From contig VZRZ01007419.1 of assembly GCA_013398175.1 (NCBI GenBank), positions 334,836 through 398,835 of the forward strand: 64,000 nucleotides of DNA. Reading direction: 5' to 3'. The notes under the pieces are model-generated. The model was not told the origin of the DNA. It made no database searches and saw only the letters and a program-made list of their open reading frames with translations. This document shows, piece by piece, positions 24,101 to 35,259 of the stretch. The first letter of the stretch is position 1; every line of letters begins with the position of its first letter. The DNA is from Climacteris rufus (lineage: Eukaryota > Chordata > Aves > Passeriformes > Climacteridae). The position numbers and the translations under genes are program-made.

Positions 24101-27019
24101 TTTAGACAGAATTCTTATCGCAAAATGCAAGATTTGAATTTTCAGTAAATTTTTTTGTGTAATTTAGACCAAGGTTTGTGGTTTTGTGTTGATATTTTTA
24201 TGGTTTCCTTCTGTTCCAGTAACAGACAAAACATACTTTCCCTTTCAAAAATAGAATTGCTTTTCAGCTCAGAATATGTATGCTACATTATATGTATATA
24301 CACATAAAACATGTGTAAAGTTATCTATATGTGTCTGTATCTGTTGTTCAAGGGGATCAAATGGCCCAAAGGTTCATCCAAGCACAAGGGAAAAATTACT
24401 ACCTCACAATTGAAGCATACTGCATTTAATTGAACTGTACATTATGGTCATCACAGAATCTCTCTGAGAAGTTGGTTAATGTAATATTGTTTGTGCATTG
24501 ACAGAACTTTCTGTTCTAAATGAACAATATGTACAAACTAGCAAGCAGCAGTGGAAGTAAATTGTGAGCCTAAATCTTCAGCTATGAAGTTAGTAACTGT
24601 GGAATGGTTATTTGGCATGGATCTTAATTTCTTCCTCAAAGCTATGCCTTTTTACCTATTTATGTTCTCAGCACAGTCTCATCTGTACATCAGTCCTGTG
24701 AGAGTCTTGCAGAAACATCATATAAAATCTTCACTTACCTACACTTCATCCGTATGATTGGTCAGCCTTGCTTATTTGTATGTATATACTTAGGGTGTCT
24801 TGGGCACTATATGGAAGATTTTCATAAAAATGTAAGGTTTTCACCATTGACTAATATTGTCCCATTATTCAATCTTATTTTCTGCAATTGCTGCACTAGC
24901 AATCTTAGAGAATTCCTCTGTAATGACCCTCAGTGAAGGAGGGGTAGCTATACCTGTGTCATTCCTGACACACTATACTATATGGTTGAGTGAATATTAT
25001 CTATTTCTGCTGTATTTCACCTCTCTTTACTGGGTAGGAGGTTCAGCCTACTTGCCAGAAATGGCTCGTTTCTGACCCTGGGCAGTGGCTTTGCCTGAGC
25101 TGTCAGGTAGCTGAGCTGGGGTAGCAAAGCACTCTAGGCTGGCACCTGCACAGCTACAACACCAAAGCTCGTGGACTCTTCTCAGCTTGGTGACTGATGG
25201 TAGAAGGTGCTCATGATGTCAGCGGTCCGATTAAAGACCAGGTCTCTAATCACACTCAAGCTGAGTTTAGGAGCACAGGGCCAATCTGTAATCAGTTTTC
25301 ATCGCTGCTCACCATTCTGGACAAGAGTTTAGTGTGTTCTACTGGAAATAGGGCACCTATTGCAAGGATTTAATCTCCATTACAATGTAGAGAGCTATGA
25401 ATGATTGCTGCTGCCTGAGAAAAACAAAAAGATGAATAGTTATTATTTGCATATTTGATCACGTTTTGAATGAAAACTCATCAACTCCTTATAAAATGGC
25501 TGAAGATGTAGTAAAATGTTTGGCTATTTAGATTGCTGTTTAAAAATTTAATTGTGCCCTTATTTTAGCTTGGATTAATAGTTTGAATCTGGAGATCTGG
25601 AGATCTGTCTTCAAACTACATGTTTTCGCTGTTTTGCCCCGGGATGGATTCAGTGACCTTGAATAATCTTTCAACTACTTAAGTGTATAATCCCATTTTC
25701 CATGAAAGTGCAGTTATGTTAGATAGAAATAGGATTTTATGGTCTTGCAGTAAGTTATTTAACCTAAATGTAACGATGGTTCCATATGATTTGAGTGATT
25801 TCATTTTTCAGTGAATATGGCTGTTTCTGCTGATGATTTGAGAGAGCCTCCTCAAGTAGCCACAGAGGAGAAGTACATGGATAAGTGTGCTTTGAGGTCA
25901 CATCTTTACTGAAGAAATGGAACTATCACAGTGGCCTTGTGGAGAGCTAGATGTCCAGGGAAAATGCATCTACACATCACAGAAATGAAATTATTGAGTT
26001 CTGTGTAAGAGGAAAAAGTCACACAATTTCTGTCCACGGTTCTGCATTTCTTCCTTTCTTCATCCAGAAAACTGGCAACTAGGGGTGGGCCACATTGTCA
26101 GAAAAGTTTGTGCATAACACTTTCTGTTACCACAGATCATGTAATTATGTCCCACTATAGGCTTTTATTTAAAAATGCATTGATACGCCTGCAGCAAACT
26201 GTATCTTCTTTCCTACAAACTGGAGTTTTGCTTGTCTGTGCAAATTGTTGATATAGGTATATGTAAGAAATGAGAGCTGAGTGGTAGATATGATGATACT
26301 TATTTAATATTAAAATAGACCTATGGCAGAATGTTGATGTGCCTTTTTCTACAAAGCTGGGAGAACAATATTGCTTAAAAATCTCTCCAAGTGAAGGATG
26401 GTAAAGAAATTTACTGGTTTTTGGAGTGCACAGGACAGATTGTACAGTGTTTTATTGTAGGGAATTTCACAGTCCAAAATCATTATCTCCTGCAACAGTT
26501 TGTCATGGTGTATGCTAATGAAGCAATGAAATGTAAAGGTCTTTTATCTAATGTATGCTGCTGTGTTCTACTTTTGTGTAACATCTGGGTTCTCCAGTGC
26601 AATTTTTCATCTGTTTAGGGGAATTTTTTCGATTTAATTCAGTGGAAGCAGGAAACTCCTTTTGAAAGATAATGACAATATAACATCAAGAGCAATAAAT
26701 GCAAAATATCATCATGACACTTGATAGTGTATAAATTGCAGTCTTTAGACAGGCCTCAGTATAAAATACTGCTATAGTAGTATTCTGCTTTACTCAATCT
26801 AAGTCTAGTTGAGTCTAGTCTATATTGAGTGTTCATCTGCATAAAAAATATGAGTCCTGTGGTACATCTCAAACATAAAATTCTATGAGTATGAACCTTA
26901 AGAGAAATGTTGTCTCAGTCATAATGAAAACTCTTCAGTAAAGCAAGCAGTCATATTTTTTTCCTCAAGTTGTCTAGCAGAGCAGACCTAATTTGTTAGT
27001 ATTAAAATGCCGTTGTTAC
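21151..27019. other. XIRP2 intron
   Basis: This is 5.9 kb of AT-rich intron. One exon-like piece near 22727-22880 was tested and rejected because its phase does not fit. No mobile element is recognised with confidence. Confidence 0.6.
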
Positions 27020-27151
27020 CTGTAGAGATCTATGCTGGTGCTGGTACTGAGCAAAGGTCTTTTGTGGAGAGGTCCTTTGCACTTTCTCAAATTGTTTCCT
27101 CACTGCTGCCAGGCCACCAGGCACAGTACAGAATTTCGTTTTCTGTGAACT
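27020..27151 (-). CDS. XIRP2: XIRP2 exon with conserved VPGGLA-x-KKQFE motif
   Basis: The 132-base exon (44 codons, phase 0 both ends) has a strong acceptor (TTATTTTATCACTCCAG) and donor GTAACA. It encodes FCTVPGGLAAVRKQFEKVQ followed by TFAQYQHQHRS. This is the diagnostic N-terminal motif of XIRP2; mammalian copies read C-x-VPGGLAKVKKQFE and then FAQYQYQH. It is the clearest single N-terminal marker of the gene in this window and fixes the gene's orientation together with the LIM exons. Confidence 0.92.
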
Positions 27152-29921
27152 CTGGAGTGATAAAATAAGACCAGTTTTTTCCATTTGCACTAAAAACTCA
27201 TACTTCTATGAGCTGAGGTTTTTTTTAATTAGTTAACAGCAATATGCTATAATGCTTATAGATTTCAAATAGAAAATTTGGGAACGCTTGTGTCTGTAGC
27301 TTCTTACAGGCAACTTTCACCAATGTACTCTGTAAACCCTACTTATTTTAACAGTACAGATATATTAACATGAGCATTAAGAATAGATACAGGAATATGA
27401 CAGTTACTTTTCAGGGGTTGTCATCAAAATACAAAACATACCTACTGTTAACGTTAACTGTTGAATCTCATTGGCCCATTTTAGGACTTGTCAACTGAAA
27501 ATTAGGACCTGTGAATTACAAAGTTCTTTTGGAGTTTTGCAATCTAGAAGTTAGTTAACACTGCCTGGTAAATGCTCCTGTGTGAAATAGATCTGCTGGT
27601 ATAGATCCATGTTTATCTCTGCCTAAACTACTGTTTGAGGAGTCAGTGGTTTCCTCTGTAGTTTTAGGGATCAGCCATGTATTTTCCTCCATGTAATATT
27701 CTGTCTTTGCAGGAATGGCTGAGACAGTCATAAATACTGTTTTTGGCAAGTTCATAGACCACTGCAGAAGAGCCATATTTTATGCTTTAAACTACTTAAA
27801 GGTGTGCATGGCCTGAATCTGGAGCACCAAAAGAAATAAGTCCCATCTGCTTGATTGGCAGTAGCAATCACTTTCCAGAACAATCCTGCTATTCCCTCTT
27901 CTGCTTGTCTCTTCTGAGTTCCATGGCACTCAGAGTCGCCACCTGGTCCTCTCTGTGTTTTCAATACTGTTGAAAAACATGTAGAGAGCTTCAAGCAGGC
28001 CTTCGTAAGATGACTTGTCTTCACCAACAACAGCAATGGAGATCACAAGAGGGCACTTACCCTCAGGCTTCCTGTTTCAGTTCTATCCCTTATGTGTTAC
28101 TTTTGAGATGGTACTGGATGAAGCTTTCATCACTTGAATTTATTGATCGCTATGCAGAAAAAAGCTCACCCAATAATTAGAAATAGCTTTTTAATGACGG
28201 TCACAACATTAGATTTAATGCTTACACCTGATAAGTAACCAAGTAGATCATAAGGAAACAGATTTTTTTTTGCCCCTGTGATGAAGGGGACAGGATTATG
28301 TACATGGATATGTAAATGTGGAAAGTAATTATTTTAGTGAATGAACATTTTGGACACATCTTAACAGCCATTTGGAGATTTTTTTGAGTGGGTTAATGCA
28401 GTTATGGATCCCGTAAGGAAATGTATTAATTCCCTTTAATGGAACCAAATATAGAGTTCCTTTTTCAGGCAGCCACCCATTTCAGCAGGAATCTGAAGAA
28501 GTTCCTGAGTGTAAATGAAGTAGTTCCTATGTGCTCAACGCAGTTAGGCTGGGTCAGGCTTCATGCAGTTGTTTTCTTTGTGAGAGAGAGAGTGCTAACT
28601 TGAGCAAAGTTTCCAACTGGTGGACTAAGGAATTGGGACCTTCTCAGCCAGCTGAACTGCAGCAATCTGCTCCAGATACACACCAAACAGTTGGGAAATA
28701 AAAAGCCAGCAGGCAGAAATTTGATGGTTGGAAAACACCTGGACTCTGGTGGCTGTTTTCAGTATGTGGCTTCTGAACTATCTGAGCACTCCGAATGTCC
28801 CTTCAGGTGATGCAGACCACTTTTCCCAAGACCAAAGTGCAGGTAAGACTGGGAATCCTTCTGCAGCTCTGCTTGCATATGGACAAAGATGCTGACTGGT
28901 GAGAGCTGCGTTGTAGTCCTTTTTTTGCCAGGTGTGGTTTCTGATTTACAGAAATTACTCTGGCTTAGTTTACAGTGAGAAAAAGGTGTTCTTCCCATGT
29001 GCTGAAAGTTTAGTGTAAACAAAGACCATTGTCATTTTCACATTATAGCAAGCCGTCATAATGCCTTCTGTTTCCTTATACGAGGGATCTGAGCTGCAGC
29101 TTCTGAGTAGGATTCTAAGATATGGTAAAAATACACTTTTTAACCCTTAGTATTTCTGCAGAACTGGGGCAGATTTTCCTGCCTGAGTTATGTAGATCAA
29201 ATTTTATGGTTTTCCTGACTGATGGTTCAATCTGGGGTGAAGTGGTCTATTTTAATAGGTTATAAATTCTGTTAACCAAATACATTATGTGCTGTTTGGT
29301 ATCAACATTTTAAACTTTACATTCAAATACCTAATTCCTATCGATTGACATGTAGAGAGAGTTGTAAAACAAAATTAGGAAATTTATTTTCTAAATACTC
29401 TTTCATGTAATGCCAATTTTAAATAATTTTATTAGAAAAAATACTTTTTCATACACTTAGTCTCACAGAGCTACTATTTTAAAATGCAGCATTTTCAAAT
29501 TATTTAGTTTGAACAGCAAGGGGTCTAAACTTAATGTGCTTTTGAATATGTTTTTTATTATTTAGTAATATTTTTAGTAATGCAGAAACTGCTGGGTTTT
29601 GTCATGGCATTGTTAATCTGTCACAAGCCTAGGGCCCTAATAAATGCAGCTCATGCAACAGTGAAAGGAAAAGAACAGTTCTTCTAATGAGTTAAAGGGA
29701 ATTGTCCAAGTGACCAAAGGTTTATAGCATGGAAAGTCTCCTTCAGCAGAGACACAGACTGATGCATCAATATGTTTGCTAAGTAGGTTTGGTAATTTAG
29801 CTGTCAGATTTAGATCCCCATAATGGTCCATCAGTCAGGTTATATAAATAAAGAATGCAGGATATGTCACTATGTGAAGCAAATGAAGAGCTGGGAAGGT
29901 AAGGAACCATTGATATCTTAC
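27152..29921. other. XIRP2 intron
   Basis: This is 2.8 kb of intron. Minus-strand open frames near 27555-28036 and 28759-29022 look somewhat protein-like but have no family I recognise and no fitting splice phases. Confidence 0.55.
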
Positions 29922-30058
29922 ATGAGCAAAGGACACAGCAGCCTTGTACATAGCCATCCTTTCTTTAAAGGAGACAGTCTCCTGGAAATCCAGCAGTGTG
30001 TTATCAGCCCTGGGAGTGCTGTCTTTAGGTAGTCCTCTTACAAGTTTGCGAGACCCCA
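29922..30058 (-). CDS. XIRP2: XIRP2 exon with KERMAxYxAAVS motif
   Basis: The 137-base exon has an excellent acceptor (TGTTTGTACTTACAG) and donor GTAAGA. It completes a Val codon begun in 35106-35259, then encodes 45 codons ending in phase 0. The C-terminal half reads ETVSFKERMAMYKAAVS, matching mammalian XIRP2 (VVSLKERMARYQAAVS) and LIMA1 (SIKDRMAKYQAAVS). This helix is shared by the whole LIMA1/XIRP2 family and precedes the VPGGLA exon, as found here. Confidence 0.92.
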
Positions 30059-31820
30059 CTGTAAGTACAAACAGACATTGGATTTTTTAAGAAGAAAATA
30101 GCTACATTTTTTCTAAATCTTGAAAGAAAAGCAGTAGTAGAAAGAAGTATCATCAATTTTTAGCAACTGTATCTGATTTTCAATTGAGAACTTCTAGAGT
30201 ACAGAAAAATCTAAGTTAATGAAACTTTTGAAATGGGGAAATTTCTTGTGAAAAACGAAACGCTTTTTTAATTAAAAAATTATAAAATTTAAACAACAAT
30301 TATAATAACACTGATAGGGTTGTATTTGCATTATTTTATTCTGTAAAAAGTCATTGTAAGTACTACAAATAATCTAATCTATTATAATTAGATATAGCAT
30401 GTTCTAATTAGCTCTCTACTTTATAGCATTAATTTGCTTAACAGAGTCTATGCCGAGTCTATTGTAGATTTCAGTTGTATACTGGTCTTGCATTAGTGTA
30501 TATTTTAGTTGGTTTGTACTACTAAAACCTTATTGAAAATTATCTCCATTATTAACTACATTTTAACCTTATTTCAAGATATGAAGAGGTTATAGACTTA
30601 CCTAGAAGCATCTGCAATTCAGCTACAATGAATGTGGAAACAACAGCTCAGAGGACTCCTGAGAAAGCAGCCCTGAGTTACGAGCACTTAGGAGGCTCTT
30701 CTGCTGCTTTCTGCATTCATTTGACAGTGTTACAAGAATTCTGCTATACCCCAAAAAGTGCCTTAATTTAGTGTAAAGGTATTTTTCCTTCTTCTTTCAG
30801 ACAAAGGGGGAAAAGTATGTTGTGAGCATCTCTCTTGTCTGTGATAAGAGGCAGGAAAGATTTCATACGATCTATAGGCTGAAAGTCCCTGTGTCCTCCC
30901 AAGGTTTTTCTCCAGTGCATGGAAAATTGAGTTGAATGACATTTGGTTTCTGTAACTAGGACACTCCTTACGTTTTAGGAGAGAACTGTAAGAACTACAA
31001 GAAGATATAGTTTTGATAAAACCACCAGAATCTAATTTTTTAATCCTTGTGCTGCAAATACCAGACCACCCTGACCTTCCTTACATCCGTGTTTCTTCTT
31101 TTCCTTGCACAAGATGACAAAATAAATTTGTTGCTCTCTGCATTGCTTTTTAAAAACAATTGTATTTCCTGAAATTTCAGAAACAGGCCGTAGCTGAATG
31201 AATGATCTTAAAAACCCCATCAAAACCCACTCTGGGTCCATGTCCTCCCCTCTCCCCTGCTTTCTCTCCTCACTATCCCCCTTCCCCCCATGGTATTTCT
31301 TGGAGTTTCTTGAAGCTGAGGAAATTACTGACTTAACAAAGGAGAGAAAGGGGCAGGAAGAAATGGTGTGGGTACATTCACCCATTCTTTGTATTCAATT
31401 CAAACCAATAGCTAATCAAATTAAAATCTTAAAACCCTTTCCAAACAGGAAAGGAAAGTCAGAGAGAAAGCTTCAGGTGAGTGCCTTCTGCCATTGGCAG
31501 TTTACTTGTACTGTTAGGTATTTTGGCACTACTGACAGCCTTTCTTCCTCATTCTGAGTGTGCTTTGTTGCAGCACGAGGCTGGAGGTTTTTGTGAAATA
31601 ACATATTTATTTCATGTTTACTGTGTACAATTAATTTATGCTTTTTCATCTTGCTGATGAAATTAAACCAATCAACTCACTTGACATAATTTTGCTAAGA
31701 AATTAGTAACTTCACTTAGAACAAAGTTGGCTATCTTATTATGTGTGTTTTTAGGGCCAGAGTGCAGCATTTGCCACACTCAGCTCCTTGTTGCAGAAGC
31801 CTAACTATAATAAATACTGT

Positions 31821-31870
31821 TATATATATATATATATANNNNNNNNNNNNNNNNNNNNNNNNNATATATG
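31821..31870. repeat. (TA)n microsatellite containing a 25-base assembly gap
   Basis: TATATA tracts flank N at 31839-31863. The true length of this repeat is unknown; the N run most likely represents collapsed or masked TA units. Confidence 0.9.
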
Positions 31871-34794
31871 GATTACAAAACCATGAGCTTGGTCAACCAA
31901 ATTTCTTGTTACCGAAGCTGGTTCACTATTGATTACTGTAATGTTTTACAAAGGGAGTGACTGTGAAAGCAAAAAATACAGATGTATATTAAAAAAATCC
32001 TAGTTTACTTTTAAAGTATCCACTTTTTTCCTTTAGCATTATGAAATGCAACAACAAAAAAAAGACTTTTCAAAATCTGTTCATCTGGTACAGAATAGAA
32101 TTCCAGGGAAGGGATATCCCACCAAATAGGGAACATTTCCAAGGCACACCTGGCCTTTCTGCCTCTTCCATGTAAAACTGTTGATCTGGCATATATGTTC
32201 ATGGTTCAGATATAGGAAGCAAATACAGCAAGCAATTCTAATCTTCAGTAAAAATCAGATGAAGACATGCATAGAATGGTGATCTCAGTGTAAGTGTGCT
32301 CACTTTCTTATTATTTATACCTGACCCTACTCAAAACTTATATAAAGAGAATTTTCTTTTTTTATTGTGCTTATCCAGTGCAGTAATTTTGCATGTTGCA
32401 TGTTCTCATGATAGAGAAAAGAATTGTACAGTTCAAGAAATAATAGCGGCAGTGACAGAGTCAGTAAAAGTCAGCTGGAAGGAAAAGAAAAAGATTTTCA
32501 GAGAAAGTAAAAATCAGAAGAGAGAGAAAACTGCTGTTCTTCAAGTAAGAAGCCTGTACATTAAACTAAAGCTAACCAAAACTGTGGAAAGATTGAAAGT
32601 ACGATGGCAACACAGAGGGATAGTAAAAAAATGTCAGTTCCATTTTAAAGGCAGGTTGAATTATGTAGCACACTAGTACCAGAATGAAATTTATAAGACA
32701 TTGCTTTAATTCTCAAGAATGTGTAGGAGTTAAAAAATTTTCTTGGTATTACTCAGATTCAACAAGAGATTCTTGGATTCTACGTATTTGTAACCATGTG
32801 AATGGTTTCATTAAGTGCAATGGGAATATACTCATGTGCATGAAGTTAGATGTGATTTAGTTCCTTGATGATATGGGGCAATGAGTTTAATGGACTGTTT
32901 TAAAAAACATTTTAATGGATACATATTATTAACCACCTGGGGAGTGAAGGTAATAGAAACTATTCTCTTAGCTTTAAAAGTTTTAAGGAAATGTTCTGTC
33001 TTTAGAAGCTAGTTGTTTTATAACACAATGTGAAACTGTGGTGGTGTGAGAGGTTAGATGGTCTAAACCTTTGCTCATTCATTTTGTTCATTGCGCTGTA
33101 AGTTTTGCTCATTCAAGAGAACTTGAGTGACTGTTTAGAAATGAAATAGCTGGTAAGAAGAGCCTTATGTTTATCAGGCTGAGGTATGCTAACAAAATCT
33201 GTTTGCATTTGTTGTATGGCACTTGTACAATAGTACCTATTTCATAGAATTTGATTCTTTTATTAGTCAAGAGTTACATTAATTCTATAAAGAAAACAAC
33301 GCTTGACAAATCTTCTGTGCATAATAGGACTTGAAAATTCTGGCTTTCTGCCATTATTTTCCAACAATATGACTACATTAGCTATCCAGAATGGGCTTCT
33401 CCACATTTTCATGGTAGGGTGAACAGCAGTTTGAGCATTGCCCTCATTGTTTCTCATTGGAGACTACAGAAGTTGTTGGTACTCAGTCATAGAGCTTGCT
33501 GTAAATGTTGCTCAATACTTCTTCTAGGAAAATAAGATTTTGGCAAAACTGAAACATTTAGCAAAAAAACTTCCATAACACTTTAGTGGTTTGAGGGTAT
33601 TGTTCTTGCTGAAAAATTGAAGCTAGTTGACATATATTGTTATTGGTTATAGAAAACTCAAATCTCATGGTGGTGGGAGAAATAATCTATGAATCAGCAT
33701 TATCTTATTTTTTTCAGGACCTGAGTATTAATTCAAGTGCAGAGTTGCAGATTTCAGTGCCTGACTTCAGCTGTTAAAATTTAAGAGTTTTTGCCAGTGA
33801 TTTCAAACTACAATGATTCTACAGGGAATTTACTTCTCGTAAGACTCTCTGAATGCAAAATGGGATATTATGCTCTCACAGGAACATAGAAAAACATTAT
33901 CCCCTATAGGTCTGTCACATTTTTAGAAAAAGCTTAATTTGTAAGAGGTGTGGACTGTTGACTGTGCATTTTTACATAAATCATATTCTTTGTTATTCCT
34001 GGTGGATCAAAAAATGCTTCTGAAACATACCATGCCATATTTAGACTCAGAGGCAAAGTGGATGTGGAATGGAAGATTCCGATTTCTTATTAAGAGGAAA
34101 AAGAAAGGCTTTGTAATAGAAGACTCTAAAAGGAGAAGGAAAAAACCCCAAAATAGTCCCTACAGCCACATTATTAAAAAGATACCTGAAAAATTTGAGC
34201 AGATGCAGAGAAGAGGCACAAAAATTACCACCACAGAGAGAACTGCAGCTGTATCTAGTTAATGGAATAGGTGGTTCTGGAGTGATACAGTCATAATGTA
34301 TGATTATCCTTCCAAGAAGAAAGGAACAGGTGTTAAAGGTCTTTTTAATTAGGTAGGGAATAAAAGGCAAAAAGATAACAAACGACTGAAAGTTAAACCT
34401 GATAAAAGAGTAGCTCTGTAGTTTGAACAATTAGTGTAATTAAACATAGCAGCATTAACTAGAAAAGGTCTTGTGCATTGATATTTTCCTTTCCTTTTGA
34501 TTTTGTAGAGTCTGAAATAGATAAACATGCAGGCTAAACATTTTCTGATCAAAAAAAAAAAGACTGCAATCAATAATTGGCTGATACTATGTAGAAGGCT
34601 TATTAATTTTATTGGCAGAGTGTACAAGTCTTTTTATGCTATTTGTTTGGGTAATCTACTGTTTTACAAAAAGTCAAATCCTAGACACTCAGAAGTCAGT
34701 AAGTGATTTTCAGTCAGAAAATTTGATCATCCATATTCTTTCTTTGCTGAAACAAACCAAAACACAGATACATCCACTCTTTGATATCATCAAG

Positions 34795-35066
34795 CAGTGG
34801 TCTCCAAAGTGGATTATGTGCACCCCAGGGGCTGTACAAGACAGTCCTTTGGGGTGCAGGAAGCAAATTCTTTTGTGAATAAACAGTTTTAATTTTTTTT
34901 TCCATCCATGTTAGTTTAACTTTTATTTTGGTGTATGTTGCCTAAGGTTGTATTGGTAGAGTAGTACAGGTATATGATTTTTAAATAAGTATACAAACAT
35001 TGGGAGGGCATGCTCATAAATATTTTAATGGTAGAGGTGACCATCAGAAAGGTTTGGAGACCACTG
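34795..35066. mobile_element. hAT-like MITE, about 272 bp
   Basis: Terminal inverted repeats CAGTGGTCTCCAAA (34795) and TTTGGAGACCACTG (ending 35066) are perfect over 14 bases. CAGTGGT... ends are typical of hAT elements. The flanking eight bases, TCATCAAG and CCTTAAAG, agree at five of eight positions, consistent with an old 8-bp target duplication. There is no transposase frame, so it is non-autonomous. It ends 40 bases before the donor end of XIRP2 exon 35106-35259. Confidence 0.8.
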
Positions 35067-35105
35067 CCTTAAAGCAAGGTATCAGGTCAATGTGGTAATA
35101 CCAAC

Positions 35106-35259
35106 CTTCAGAGCTGTTGCTATGGCCATTTTCTGATGACATCTTTTCAAAGATTGCTCTCCCTCTCTTCACGCTAGACTCCTCCAGAGAAATGGCAGAA
35201 TGGCTCCCAGGCTGTCTCTTCAATGGTGATGAAAGTGAATTTCTCTCACTTTCTGTTTC
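35106..35259 (-). CDS. XIRP2: XIRP2 N-terminal exon with IFEKM motif
   Basis: The 154-base exon starts in phase 0 after TTCTTCTAACAG and ends in phase 1 at a GTTGGT donor. It encodes 51 codons, Ser/Glu-rich at first, then SVKRGRAIFEKMSSENGHS. The R-x-x-F-E-K-M segment corresponds to LIMA1 LNRLKMMFEKGE and to the region upstream of KERMARYQAAVS in long mammalian XIRP2 forms. Phase 1 is exactly what exon 29922-30058 needs. The donor is only fair (AAG|GTTGGT). Confidence 0.85.

Larger units (their letters stand above)
30059..35105. other. XIRP2 intron with assembly gap and a MITE
   Basis: This 5 kb intron is AT-rich. It includes the 25-N gap at 31839-31863 and a hAT-like MITE at 34795-35066. 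Plus-strand frames at 32296-32676 and 33948-34262 are longish, but their Lys-rich composition follows from AG-rich DNA and no family is recognised. Confidence 0.6.

Noticed and set aside
32296..32676. 126-codon plus-strand open frame
   Set aside because: Lys-rich composition is explained by AG-rich DNA. There is no known domain, and it lies in an intron of XIRP2 on the opposite strand.
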